Source: Diadophis punctatus similis
Taxonomy: Eukaryota; Chordata; Lepidosauria; Squamata; Dipsadidae
DNA: 64,000 nucleotides
Reading direction: 5' to 3'
Assembly (NCBI GenBank): GCA_023053685.1
Contig: JALIGW010000005.1
Location: forward strand, 53,032,742-53,096,741
The notes under the pieces are model-generated. The model was not told the DNA's origin. It searched no databases and saw only the letters and a list, made by a program, of their open reading frames with translations. This document shows, one piece after another, positions 1 through 10,546 of this stretch; position 1 is the first letter of the stretch; each line of letters starts with the position of its first letter. Position numbers and translations under genes: made by a program.

Positions 1-85
1 AAGATGCATTACACTGCCATAAGTCATTAAGGTATAAGTAGAAAAGGAGAATTGTGCTGTCCAAAGCATTCTGTTGCATAAAGAC

Positions 86-200
86 TCACCAATTTAATTT
101 AATTTAATTTAATTTAATTTAATGGATTTGTATGCCGCCCAACTCCCTAGGGACTCTGGGCGGCTCACAACATATTCGGATCCATTTCGACAATACAGTG
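86..200 (-). repeat. LINE 3' end with (AATTT)n tail
   Basis: A pentanucleotide AATTT microsatellite (about 91-123) is followed by a short conserved-looking stretch around a GCCGCCC / GGGCGGC inverted pair. The same motif, in the other orientation, sits directly before the long AATA microsatellite near 48030. I read this as the 3' untranslated end of a 5'-truncated LINE on the minus strand whose tail became a microsatellite. The family (L2/CR1-like) is inferred. Confidence 0.5.
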
Positions 201-1289
201 GACTCATGTTTCGACCAAACATGAAGGACTCAAATTACATAGAGAACAAGGTAGAATAGTATGTCCAGATGTTCTGCTGGAAAGTCTGAAGAAAAAGTAG
301 GATGCATGCATCAGTGGAAATAGAACTATTTTCATAAGCTGAGACATTTTATTAAAATATTTGATTACATGGAAAGAGGTACACAACTTCAAATGTAAGT
401 GCAGTTGTCCTTTATAATTCCAACTGAATATCGCATTTGTTTCTTAAAGAACCAATATAAAATTATGCATTTACTTTTATTGTCATCTTCATTTCAGACT
501 ATCATCTTGAAAATGGATCACATTGCTCTCTGTTTACTGTTTAAACAGAAAACATATACATCAACTAACACAGGAATACTTTTTATTTTCAATTATTGCC
601 ACATCTATTAAAAGACTTTTTTTCTGCTGGCAGAATCATTTTTAATGAAATCATATTTATTTCTATTTATTAATAACAGTACTTTGTTCTACTTATTTCT
701 TCCCATCATGGATGTAAAGCGCTCTCTTGGAAATTTAGTATAAAATATAAACATCCACAGAATGGATTAACTTGCAGAAAGGTAGCAATCAGTTGATGGT
801 ACAGAAAACATGCAAAAAGAAATGTATTTTTAAATGATATTTTATTAGTAATTCCACAATAGTATATATTTGAAAACACTGATGTTAGAAGTCTGTTGAA
901 AGTATTTATGAATTATCAATGGATTTAAATTTATTTTAATAGTTTCACCCTTGCACATACAAAAATGTTCATTGTATCTGAAATTTAGTTTCATGTTTGA
1001 TACATCTAACATCAAAAGCAAACAAATTGTTAATGTTTGTATTTTCCTTTGTTGGCTCAGTATGTTGTAGCTAATGTTCACATGCATAGCATACACAGCC
1101 ATGTGTATAATATAGATTCTATATCTTACAAAAGCTGTGAAAAATAAAATTCATATATATTTCAAAATATAATTGTTCCCACATTTGCGTTACTATGAAT
1201 CACTAAGTCCAGAGCCAGCCAATGCTATTTTGGAACAATCACAATTTACTAGGATCCAGGATGTCATTGAAAATTGACAGAGAATAAAA
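201..1289. other. AT-rich intergenic sequence, no gene seen
   Basis: No coding region with recognisable motifs and no repeat end that I can delimit. Open frames here are under 90 codons and of low complexity. Confidence 0.5.
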
Positions 1290-1460
1290 TAGCAATAGTA
1301 CTTAGACTTATTTACCACTCCACAGTGCTTTACAACACTCTCTGAGCAGAATTATTGCACCCAACAATCTGGGTCCTCATTTTACCAACCTCGGAAGGAT
1401 GAAAAGCTGAGTCAACCTTGAGCCCATCAGGATCGAACTCCAGCTGTGGGCAAAGTTTGC
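1290..1460 (-). repeat. tRNA-derived SINE, 5'-truncated
   Basis: This stretch matches, in reverse, the body of the SINEs at 24949, 36961 and 54631: the AGCAATAG...CTTAGACTTAT end, the CAATCTGGGTCCTCATTTTACC block, and a B-box-like GATCGAACTCC. The A-box half is missing, and a short palindromic element follows at about 1466. Confidence 0.6.
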
Positions 1461-1465
1461 GTATC

Positions 1466-1552
1466 TCAACCTGGCCAACTTGAAGATGTTGCTGCTGAGA
1501 AACTCTGGGAGTTGAAGTCCACACATTTTCAAATTGACAAGTCAACCTTGAT
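1466..1552. mobile_element. decayed palindromic MITE (CAACCTTGGCAACTT family)
   Basis: Two arms resembling the ends of the palindromes at 14573, 23281 and 29089 surround a CTCTGGGAGTTGAAGTCC core. The copy is shortened and diverged, with no clear target duplication. Confidence 0.4.
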
Positions 1553-1658
1553 TACAGTAACTAAAACAAGAAAAGTTAACATTTGTCATGTAATCACAGG
1601 TATAGTCTGTTATTCTGAAATGCTAGTTTCTATTATATATACATATATGTGGCACCTT

Positions 1659-1702
1659 TTGTGCCACCATTGAGCAAATATTGTGCCACCATTGAGCAAA
1701 TA
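1659..1702. repeat. 22-bp tandem duplication
   Basis: Two exact adjacent copies of a 22-bp unit (1659-1680 and 1681-1702) containing GTGCCACCATTGAGC. This is a simple local duplication at the downstream edge of the gag remnant. Confidence 0.85.
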
Positions 1703-1961
1703 CTGTTACCAAATGGAGTAAAAGACAATTGAGTACACCCCACAAATCTGTTCAATTGAAACAAAAACATCACAGCAGAAACCATAAAGGGAAAAAAATA
1801 TAAGAGAATGGGTTCAGGGATTATAGTAGAATATGACTTTATTGATAGTACTTTAAAGTATTTCTGTATAACTCCTAGGAAATCCACTGAGTTGATACTG
1901 GTTTTCATAGGACCTGAAGTACTTTTAAATGAATCAGGAGCTTGACTGCCTTCTGGGCAAA

Positions 1962-3347
1962 TCAGCTGACATCCGGAGGCTTTTGTGGAGCCCTTCGGCC
2001 CCGGACAGCCATAGTGGGATGTTGCTGTGGAACTGGCGCAGGTGTGAGGCATTCGGAGGCCCAATGACCCCCTTGCCCACAATGGTAGCATTTGATAGTC
2101 CCTGTAGGTTGAGTAGGGGAGGCCTCCGCAGGTTTACTCAGAGGACGCCTGGCCAAAGTCGTCCTCAGGGGTCTCTCAGCAGAGGGTTGGCGGCATGGGT
2201 GGATTTCTCTGTCAAGAGCTATTGACATGGTATACCAGTCTTGCAGCTGCTCAGGCACCCCTCTGACGCCACAGGCTGTTCTGACCTCTGGATCAATAGC
2301 TTCTTTAAAATAGTGCAGAAGTATTCTGTCCGGCCAATGCATTAGGTTTCCTGCGACCCATCTAAAGTCCCATACAAAGTCCTTTATTGGTCGACTACCT
2401 TGCTTCATCACCTTCATTGTGGCCTTATTTTCATTGATTCGGTCAGGGTAGTCAAATCTGGCATGGAGCAGCTCAACAAAGCCGTCGGCATCATTTAGCT
2501 CAGCAGCCCCCTCATTGTGTAGCTGGGTCACCCAGTCTGCAGCATCTCCTTCATTCACCCCATCTGCAATCGCAGATACCAAGTCGCTATCTGTTTCATA
2601 GTGTTCTCCATGCTGATCTATATGAGCCCTGATTTGGCTGAGAAAGTACGCTAGCTTGGCAGGCTTGCCATCAAAAGTTGCTCTGAACCTATGCACCGGT
2701 GGCCTCACCAGTGGAATTGCCACAGCAACTGGCTATTGAGCAGGGGCCTGTTGGGGCGCTGCAATGGGCAGCGGGGCAGGGGCCTGCTGGAGCGCTGCAG
2801 CGGGCAGTGCTGCTGGCTGATGGAATGTGGCCGGCGTTAGGACCAGGGCTGGCTGTTGAGCTGCCATGGGGGGGGGCTCCATCCAGCTGCTGGCCCAGAC
2901 CCCACTGCTGTTCTGGGATCATTGGGGCATATTGGGCCCATGGTGGTCCCAAAAAAAGTGGAGTAGGGGGTACTGGCGTCCACTAGCACTGGATCCACCC
3001 ATGGCCGGGATAGAATCCCCAGCCTGGGGGGATGCATTCTGCAGGGGGAAGCAGGGATGCCAGTTGGTGAGGGGGGGCAACTGGTGGTTGTAGCTTACGG
3101 CTGTGTCTGCTGTCCCCCTCCTGTTGCTGGATCCTGCTGTGGTGATCTGATCAACCCTGGCTGAGTAGAAAGGTGCCGACGCCATGCTAGCTCCACTGCC
3201 AGGTCCTGGATCAGGAAAAGTGAATGTGGGCTGAGTTGAGTTACATCTCACTTGCGGGGGCTGCGACAGCGGTGCATAACTTCCCACTTCAAGCTGCTCA
3301 AACCACTCAGGGAATCTGGACAACGATTGGCTTCGAGACGGAGGCAA
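1962..3347 (-). pseudogene. Ty3/gypsy-type Gag, broken
   Basis: The best-preserved part (about 2723 down to 1962) encodes a retrotransposon Gag: a capsid-like segment (FDGKPAKLAYFLSQI at its start, QGSRPIKDFVWDFRW in the middle) and near the C-terminus one CCHC zinc knuckle, CYHCGQGGHWASEC. The layout resembles the Gag of Ty3/gypsy Sushi-type elements, the family that also gave PEG10/RTL genes. Upstream the Pro/Ala/Gln-rich N-terminal part is spread over different frames (2689-2952, 2919-3347) and an in-frame stop lies just before the capsid segment, so the gene is disrupted. No protease, reverse transcriptase or integrase follows; the frame stops at 1962. A domesticated gag is the alternative, but the breaks argue against it. 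Confidence 0.75.
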
Positions 3348-3965
3348 CAGGTTCCAGCCTCAGGGAGTTTCAGACCCTGTCATCCCCACCTCTCTCCATT
3401 CTGGCTCAGGCGACTTCAGGGGGCTGGCGACAGAACGACACTCAGGCAGTCATTCTCCCGGTCCCATCTCTGAAGTTGGATCAGATTGGGAACTCTTCCA
3501 GGGATCCATCTCTTTGGGCCAAGCACCTAGCTTTCAGGCTGTCTCTGCAGCCTCAAGGGCTTGTACCACATCTTCAGAAAGATAATACCGGGTCTCGATA
3601 AGTTCTCCGGTATCTGCTCCCGCAGCTCCTTCTGCTAGCTCCTCTCTCTCCTCCATCTTCGCTGATTCTTTACACTGTCCGAGCTTCAGGTCAGTGCTGG
3701 GGATCAGCACCTCGGACAGCCCCCTTTCAGGGTGCTGCTTAGTTATCTAGGGACTCGGGTTAATGTCAGCATTCCAGGAAATACCCCCAACGAAATAAAA
3801 CTCCAAGGCTAGAAGTTCCTCAAAGTTCCAATTGATTAGAGATGTCATATTGGCACATCTGGGGAAACCCGAATCTGAAAGCTTCCAGGGTTTCCACACC
3901 CAGTCGAAAGTTCACAACCCTGCCCCACAATCACAAGCTCATCACATGATCCAATCATACTCAAC
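3348..3965 (-). mobile_element. probable 5' leader/LTR remnant of the gag element
   Basis: Sequence upstream of the broken gag (minus-strand sense) has higher GC and no coding signal. It contains an inverted pair around GCTGTCCGAGGTGCTGATCC / CACTGTCCGAGC and a CCAAGG...AATAAAA-like stretch when read in reverse. Its position suggests leader plus LTR, but I cannot define LTR ends, a primer-binding site or a second LTR. Confidence 0.35.
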
Positions 3966-4184
3966 TCCATGCAGTGAGGCAGTGGCAGGCATTTGTCCTT
4001 GAGTAAATAATTTTGTTATGACTAAGTTTCTACCACTCCAACAAAAAACCCCTCCCAATTTCCCAGGCTAAAATATGTGGCAGTTGAAGCAAACAGAAAT
4101 AATGGCTTCCAGAACTGACACTGTGCTTGCTACCCCTGGCAATTTATTTTTTCCAATCCAATTGAACATTGGGAAGACATTATG

Positions 4185-4915
4185 TCAAGAGATTCATAAA
4201 ATAATAGGATAGGAAGATATCTTATAGTCCAATTCCCTTCTCCAGCAAACAGCTATCTAACCTTTGTTCAAAAACGTCCACTCCTCCATTCCTCTGCTTG
4301 CAACAGAATACTTTATTCCACCAGACTTGAAATGTTGGGCTTAGACAACTTAGAGCTACGTCTCCTTCAATCTGATCTAAATGTAGTTCATAAAATCATC
4401 TGCCACAATGTCCTACCTGTCAATGAATGCTTCAGCTTCAGCCGCAACAATACACGAGCACACAATAGATTCAAACTCAATGTAAACTGCTCGAAACTCG
4501 ACTGCAGAAAATACGACTTCAGCAACAGAGTAATCAGTGCCTGGAATGCACTACCTGACTCTGTGGTTTCTTCCCCAAACCCCAAAAACTTTAACCTTAG
4601 ACTATCTACAGTTGACCTCACCCCATTCCTAAGAGGTCTGTAAGGGGCGTGCATAAGCGCACGATCGTGCCTACCATCCCTGTCCTTCTGTCCTATTGTC
4701 CAAATTTACCTATACATACTTTGTTTATGTTTATGTTTATATCATACCTGTTATCTTGTATAAGTGTTAATAAATAAATAAATAATAAATAAATAAATAA
4801 ATAACATCAAATGATGGAGCACCTATAACAGTAGGAAGCCAGCTGTTCCACTGCACAATGGTTCTCATAGTCTTGAAATTGCCTCGTATTTTGATTTTGG
4901 ATCTATGTCTGTAGA
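4185..4915 (-). repeat. CR1 LINE 3' fragment, split by another LINE
   Basis: The two pieces 4185-4272 and 4805-4915 read continuously as a decayed CR1 3' end (AGTCCAATTCCCTTCTCC... then GATGGAGCACC...TGTTCCACTG...). The better copy at 26625 shows the same blocks without interruption. A different LINE 3' end occupies 4273-4804, so CR1 was already in place when the second LINE landed. Confidence 0.6.
4273..4804 (+). mobile_element. CR1-group LINE, 3' end with AATA tail
   Basis: Positions 4273-4643 encode the last ~120 residues of the same reverse transcriptase as the long copy at 55127, including NVVHKIICHNVLP, LDCRKYDFSNRVISAWNALP and the C-terminal LRLSTVDLTPFLRGL, then a stop. A 3' UTR with GGGGCGTGCATAAGCGCAC follows, and an AATA microsatellite tail ends at about 4804. 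It is a 5'-truncated insertion inside a CR1 fragment. Confidence 0.8.
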
Positions 4916-4918
4916 CAA

Positions 4919-5036
4919 GGGGTGTCCAGCCTTGGTAACTTTAAGACTTGTCAACTTCAACTTCTAGAATTCCCCAGCTCTTATGGCTGGCTGGGCAATT
5001 CTAGGAGTTGAAGTCCACAAGTGGAACTTGAAGTGG
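4919..5036. mobile_element. decayed palindromic MITE (CAACCTTGGCAACTT family)
   Basis: Inverted arms around CAGCCTTGGTAACTTTAAG and a central GGCTGGCTGGGCAATTCTAG match the palindromes at 14573, 23281 and 29089, with more mismatches. No clean 8-bp duplication was found. Confidence 0.55.
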
Positions 5037-5923
5037 GGAAAAAGCAAGCAAAAGAAAGACTGAGTTCAAAATGGTGTGGATACAGAAAAATGCTCCTAGA
5101 ACGGATTTCTCTCACTTAATGCTAGGTTTTGAAAAACCTTGCATATAATGAAACAATGAATCAGTGGAAAAATAGGATTAGACGATTGGTGTCAAATGTT
5201 GCAATCCAAATGCATTGAGAAATGTGCTCATAATTTTTAACTTATTCTTAAACACATTACTCAAACATTTTTGTCTCACTTATGTAGAGTGAAAGCACTT
5301 TCTCCATCTTTTCTTCAGATGGATTCTTAATATGGCAGAATATTATGGCAAACAAAGAAGTTAGAATGCATCATGGCATTACATGTTTTATTAGCATTTT
5401 TATTATGTTTCATACAGATTAAAAACTTGATCTAGGGCTGAGCATCCCTCACTAGATTTGGTGTGATGTAATATGTCCACTTTTTGTTTCTAGTGTCAGA
5501 AAGATCCTTTTCCCTTTCATTTTGGATAAAGGGGTTGAACAAAATATTGGTGGCCATTTTTATCTCATAGGAACAGTGTAGCTATTTCAAATACAAAATG
5601 TGGGAGACAAGAGGCACAAGTAGAAGAACTACACAGCTTTATTAAAGATACTACAGAAGTTAAGAATATGTAATTTAGCAGAAAAAATATATTTAAAATG
5701 TGGTGTTTTATCCTGGTTCCTTCTTTGAGAAAAAAAACCACATTATCATACTCATCATTTTCATGGATTTAAACACATATGTGTTACAAAAGCACAAAAG
5801 ATACCAAAAGATCTTTCATGCAAGGCAAATCAAAATTCATGTATGAAGCTGAAGAATTCTTGATAGATTTTCTGTTTCAGCTGTGCTGTTTTGCCAAGGA
5901 CAAAATTAACATGATCCTTGTTG
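5037..5923. other. intergenic sequence, no gene seen
   Basis: Nothing recognisable as a gene or repeat end. It forms the pre-insertion flank of copia copy 1 and ends in the target duplication AGGAT. Confidence 0.5.
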
Positions 5924-5928
5924 AGGAT

Positions 5929-6194
5929 TGTTGGAATATTCATGACTGGGAGAGCCATGTGATTGAGTCAGCCAATCCGGCTGAAGTGTTAATTGAGCAT
6001 GTCCAGAAACTTAGCAAGAAGAAGGGTGTGGTTTAGTTTGTCCACCATTATACTCCAGTATGAAAACATCTCAACATGTGATCTGAAACAAAGTGTGGTA
6101 TTGTTAATGTTTTATTCTACTTATAAAGAAGTTATTTGAATTAGCAAAATGCAGTTATCTTCTGAAGCTTCTGATTTATTGCGTAACTCTGACA
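5929..6194 (+). repeat. 5' LTR, copia copy 1
   Basis: 266 bp, TG...CA ends, matching 10281-10546. U3 differs markedly from copy 2 in a patch near its middle. Confidence 0.95.
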
Positions 6195-6208
6195 GGTTAT
6201 GGGCCCAG
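6195..6208 (+). promoter_or_regulatory. primer-binding site, initiator tRNA-Met anticodon arm
   Basis: GGTTATGGGCCCAG begins at the first base after the LTR. It is complementary to the anticodon stem-loop of eukaryotic initiator tRNA-Met (CTGGGCCCATAACC, containing the CAU anticodon), not to the tRNA 3' end. Drosophila copia is known to prime from such an internal cut of this tRNA. The same 14 bases occur in copy 2. Confidence 0.85.
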
Positions 6209-6310
6209 GAATCGCTCAAGAAGTAAAGTTAAAACTGCATTGTAATTTAAAGCTGATAAGAAGCTGTCTGTGTTGTTAAAGGAACAGGCAGAGAAGAGAA
6301 GTAAAGCAGG

Positions 6311-9300
6311 ATGGCTGCTGCTATGGAATTTAAAGACAGTCCAATACCTAAATTGGGGAAGAAAAATTATTTAATTTGGGCTGCAAAAATGGAATGTTTT
6401 TTGAAAGCAAAAGAATTATGGGACATCGTAGCAGACCCCCCACAAGTGCTTGGAGCAGCAGATCAAAAGGCTCATGACAAAGCTATGGCTTATCTTCTCT
6501 TAAGTCTGGGGGATGATCAATTCTTAAATGTAGCTGAATTAAAGTCTGCAAAAGAAATATGGCAAAAATTGAAAGCAGTACATGTCAATGTTTCTGCGTG
6601 TAATGTGGTCCAACTTTCAAGAAAGCTTTTCAGAATGAGTTTGCAGACAGGAGATTCTATGGAAGATCATTTAATGAAAATGCAGTCTAATTTTCTAGAA
6701 TTGGAGCAACGTGGAGTAAAGTTTCCAGAGTCCCAGAAAGTTTTATTAGTGTTAAATAGTTTGGATCAAAGCTGGGAGACTGTATCAGCTATTTTTGAAA
6801 GTAAGCCAGAAGCAGATTTGAATTTGGAGGCTTTGAAATCGTGTTTATTGAATGAATATGAGAAAAGGCTTTTCAGCCATGCTGATGGAAAATTCCACAG
6901 GCAGGGGCCCAACAAGGAGTACAGTGGAAACTTACAGCAAGTCTCCAGCAAAATTTTCCACAGGCTGCCTATCTCTAGCAACAGCCGAGGTGTCTGCAGA
7001 CAAGAGGAGAGCAGAGGCAGGAGAGATCAAGTTACACAGCAACAATTCTGCAAGCAAGTTAAGAAAGCGTGTTTCATTTGTGGAAAGACCAATCATCTGC
7101 AGAAAAGCTGTACACAGAGAAGAAATATGCAAGAAAAGAGACATTATTTGCAAGGACAGATTGCAGTTGCAAAAGTTTGTTATAATAACAATAGAGACAA
7201 ATGGTTGATTGACAGTGGGGCTAGTCAAACAATTGTTAATAATTCTGACTTATTTTCCAGATTTTTCCCAGGAAACCATGAAGAAGTGGCCTTAGCCAAT
7301 GGTCAAAAGGCTAAAATCATTGGAAGAGGCGATGTGCAAATTCCATATTTGGACTCCAGGTTTACTGATGTGTTATGTGTACCTGAAATGGAGCATAATT
7401 TGTTAAGTGTGTCTAGTTTAGACAAGCAAGGTTATGAAACCACATTTGTTAATGGGAAGTGTCTCATCCAAAGAAATGGGAATGTTTGTGCACAGGGCAT
7501 AAAAGAGGATAATCTTTATGTATTGCAGGGACAAAAGGTGCCACATTGTTCCCAGATATTTAAAAATGTAGCAGAACACAATTCATGTGTTCATCTTCTG
7601 CACAGACGACTTGGTCATGCTAATTTTAAGGTTGTTCAACAAATGAAAGAATTTGCAGAAGGATTAGATTTGAAGGGATGTAAGGCATATTTGGATTGTG
7701 CAGTATGCAAAGCATCGAAATCCAAAGCATTCCCAGTGAGCAAGTTTAGCACAAGACAAACCACAAGAGCTCTAGAACTGGTGCATGCTGATTTAATTGG
7801 GCCTATGCAAGCCAGTTTGGGAGGAGCAAAGTATGCGCTGGTCATTGTGGATGACTACAGCAGGTTTGGGTTTTGCTACTTACTTAAGAGTAAAACAGAG
7901 GTGCTACAGCAATTTAAGCAATGGTTAAGTTTTGTAGAGAGAAGGTATAAACAACAGGTATGTCAGTTGCAAACTGACAGAGGTTCTGAATTTATGTCAA
8001 CAAATTTTCAACAATGGTTGAGACAATTGGGAATAAGACACAGGCGCACAAATCCTTACACACCGGGGGAGAACGGAGTGGCTGAAAGGAGGAATGGTGT
8101 TTTGCAAACAATGAAAGACTCATTACTGGAGGATTCTGGTATGAGCAGGTCATATTGGGGTGAAGCCATACTGACTGCCAATTATTTATTAAATAGGTTG
8201 TGGAGTTCATCCATCAATAATACTCCATATGCAATGCTATATGGGAGAAAGCCTTATTTAGCACATTTAAAAATATTTGGTAGTACTGCATGGGTACATA
8301 TTCCAAAGGCAATCAGAAGAAAGGGACAACAAAAGGCTAGAAAGCTCAGATTTGTGGGCTATGAGCCAGGCTCAAAAGGGTATCGCTTTAGCGATGGAAG
8401 TAAAAGGATAGTGATTTCAAGGTCTGCTAGTTTTGCAGAACAAAATTGGAACAGAATTGATGCAAATTCTGAAAATGTCTCACTTAGTGACGGTGATCCG
8501 CTTAGCGACGGTGATCCACTTAGTGACAATAACTCATTTAATGATGGTGAATCATTTTCTGAAGGTGTCTATGTTCAGGGAGGAGAGTCTGAACAAGATA
8601 TGAAATCAGAAAAGCTTGAAACACAAGTACAGGCAATGCCACGTAGGTCAGAGCGTAGGAACAGAGGGGTTCCGCCAGACAGGTATTCTGCCAGTAAAGT
8701 TAAAGTTTGTAATGTGTGGTATGAGCCAAGAAACTATAAGGAAGTATTGGCATTACCAAAAGTTGAACAAGAAAAGTGGAAGGAAGCCATGGATAAAGAG
8801 ATGAAATCCGTGGGTGATCATGACGTGTTCACATCTGTGACTTTGCCACAGGGTACGAAAGCTGTAGGATGTAAGTGGGTATACAAGAAAAAGGTATTAC
8901 CCAATAATGAAGTACAGTATAAGGCAAGATTGGTGGCACAAGGTTTTTCTCAATTAAAAAATGTGCACTATGATGAGGTGTTCGCGCCAACTGTAAAAGG
9001 TGAGAGCATAAGACTAGCACTGGCATTAGCATCAGCATACAGGCATAGAATTTGGCATTTTGATATAACCACTGCATTTCTCAATGCTGAATTAGAGGAA
9101 GAAATTTATATGGTTCAAGCGCCAGGGTATGAAAGTAAAAAGCCTAACATGGTGTATAAATTGAACAAGGCCATTTATGGGCTGAAGCAGTCAGCCAGAA
9201 ATTGGAATATCTGTTTAGATACTGCATTGAAAGGTCTTGGGTTCAAGAGTTGCAAAGCTGATGGTTGCATATACACTGGAAAGTTACAAGGTGGGAATTG

Positions 9301-10237
9301 TCTACTATTAGCATTTGTGGATGATCTTTGTTTCATTGCAAAGGATGCATCACAAGTTAAAGAATTTGCTAATAAGTTAGAAAAGAAATTTGAATTAAAG
9401 AATTTGGGAGAAATAAAGAATTATCTCGGTGTAGAGATACAAAAAACTGAAAAGGGTTATATTCTCAGTCAAAGGAGAAAAATTGAACAATTATTAGAGA
9501 AGTATAACATGAAAGATTGTAATATTGCTCCTACACCTATGAGCACAGATTTTTACAATAGTTTGGGTGAGGACAAAAGTGAAGCCTGTGATCAGGAGAT
9601 ATATCACTCTGCAATAGGGAGTCTGTTATATCTGTCACAGTGGTCCAGACCAGACATAGCTTGTGCAGTGAGCATCTTAAGTCGCTTTACTGCTACACCT
9701 ACAAAGTTGCATTGGATGGGTGTGAAAAGAATTCTCAGGTATTTGAAGGGAACTGTGAATTTGGGTCTTCAAATAAAGGTCACTGAAGAATTAAAATTGA
9801 AATGTTATGTTGATAGTGATTATGCAAATGATGTAAAAACCAGAAAGTCTAATTCTGGAATTGTAATAATGTTTGGAGGGGCTTTAATTGGTTGGAAGTC
9901 CAGAAAACAAACAACGGTTGCTATTTCAACTGCTGAAGCAGAGTTTATTGCATTGTCTGAGTTATGTTCTGAAGTAGTTTGGTATGTACAGTTGTTACAA
10001 GATTTAAATGTAAATGTAAATGAAGCTGTAACTGTTTATGAAGATAATGCTGCTTGTAAAAAAATGGCAACAGGTGACAGAGTGAAGAACAGAAGTAAAC
10101 ATGTGGACATTAAGTATTGTAATGTCAGGGAAACTGTAAAAGAAAAATTAATAAGTTTACATCATTGTTCTTCAGAGGATAATTTAGCAGACATGATGAC
10201 CAAACCATTGGGTGGTGTCCATTATAGGAAATGTTAA
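6311..10237 (+). CDS. copia Gag-Pol polyprotein (1308 aa)
   Basis: A single open frame encodes all enzymes needed for retrotransposition. In order: N-terminal Gag (DUF4219/UBN2-like, starting MAAAMEFKDSPIPKL); zinc knuckle CFICGKTNHLQKSC near residue 254; aspartic protease active site DSGA near 301; integrase with HHCC zinc finger (HRRLGH..., CAVCKASK, about 431-465) and D,D,E residues in VHADLIGP, QTDRGSEF and GENGVAERRN (about 494-590); reverse transcriptase with FDITTAFLNAE (about 917) and the VDD catalytic motif in AFVDDLCF (about 1003); RNase H with YVDSDYA, STAEAEF, EDNAAC and KHVDIK (about 1165-1265). Gene order protease-integrase-RT-RNase H defines Ty1/copia. No stop or frameshift is visible and all key residues are present. 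The Asp/Ser-rich linker near 720-750 contains short repeats of a LSDGDP unit. The ATG follows a 116-base leader. Confidence 0.95.
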   Translation: MAAAMEFKDSPIPKLGKKNYLIWAAKMECFLKAKELWDIVADPPQVLGAADQKAHDKAMAYLLLSLGDDQFLNVAELKSAKEIWQKLKAVHVNVSACNVVQLSRKLFRMSLQTGDSMEDHLMKMQSNFLELEQRGVKFPESQKVLLVLNSLDQSWETVSAIFESKPEADLNLEALKSCLLNEYEKRLFSHADGKFHRQGPNKEYSGNLQQVSSKIFHRLPISSNSRGVCRQEESRGRRDQVTQQQFCKQVKKACFICGKTNHLQKSCTQRRNMQEKRHYLQGQIAVAKVCYNNNRDKWLIDSGASQTIVNNSDLFSRFFPGNHEEVALANGQKAKIIGRGDVQIPYLDSRFTDVLCVPEMEHNLLSVSSLDKQGYETTFVNGKCLIQRNGNVCAQGIKEDNLYVLQGQKVPHCSQIFKNVAEHNSCVHLLHRRLGHANFKVVQQMKEFAEGLDLKGCKAYLDCAVCKASKSKAFPVSKFSTRQTTRALELVHADLIGPMQASLGGAKYALVIVDDYSRFGFCYLLKSKTEVLQQFKQWLSFVERRYKQQVCQLQTDRGSEFMSTNFQQWLRQLGIRHRRTNPYTPGENGVAERRNGVLQTMKDSLLEDSGMSRSYWGEAILTANYLLNRLWSSSINNTPYAMLYGRKPYLAHLKIFGSTAWVHIPKAIRRKGQQKARKLRFVGYEPGSKGYRFSDGSKRIVISRSASFAEQNWNRIDANSENVSLSDGDPLSDGDPLSDNNSFNDGESFSEGVYVQGGESEQDMKSEKLETQVQAMPRRSERRNRGVPPDRYSASKVKVCNVWYEPRNYKEVLALPKVEQEKWKEAMDKEMKSVGDHDVFTSVTLPQGTKAVGCKWVYKKKVLPNNEVQYKARLVAQGFSQLKNVHYDEVFAPTVKGESIRLALALASAYRHRIWHFDITTAFLNAELEEEIYMVQAPGYESKKPNMVYKLNKAIYGLKQSARNWNICLDTALKGLGFKSCKADGCIYTGKLQGGNCLLLAFVDDLCFIAKDASQVKEFANKLEKKFELKNLGEIKNYLGVEIQKTEKGYILSQRRKIEQLLEKYNMKDCNIAPTPMSTDFYNSLGEDKSEACDQEIYHSAIGSLLYLSQWSRPDIACAVSILSRFTATPTKLHWMGVKRILRYLKGTVNLGLQIKVTEELKLKCYVDSDYANDVKTRKSNSGIVIMFGGALIGWKSRKQTTVAISTAEAEFIALSELCSEVVWYVQLLQDLNVNVNEAVTVYEDNAACKKMATGDRVKNRSKHVDIKYCNVRETVKEKLISLHHCSSEDNLADMMTKPLGGVHYRKC

Positions 10238-10269
10238 AATCCAATAGGTCTGATGTCTCTCCCAGTAAT

Positions 10270-10280
10270 GAAGGGAGGAG
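10270..10280 (+). promoter_or_regulatory. polypurine tract, copia copy 1
   Basis: GAAGGGAGGAG directly abuts the 3' LTR, the expected primer for plus-strand DNA synthesis. Confidence 0.85.
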
Positions 10281-10546
10281 TGTTGGAATATTCATGACTG
10301 GGAGAGCCATGTGATTGAGTCAGCCAATCCGGCTGAAGTGTTAATTGAGCATGTCCAGAAACTTAGCAAGAAGAAGGGTGTGGTTTAGTTTGTCCACCAT
10401 TATACTCCAGTATGAAAACATCTCAACATGTGATCTGAAACAAAGTGTGGTATTGTTAATGTTTTATTCTACTTATAAAGAAGTTATTTGAATCAGCAAA
10501 ATGCAGTTATCTTCTGAAGCTTCTGATTTATTGCGTAACTCTGACA
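10281..10546 (+). repeat. 3' LTR, copia copy 1
   Basis: 266 bp, followed by target duplication AGGAT at 10547-10551. Confidence 0.95.
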
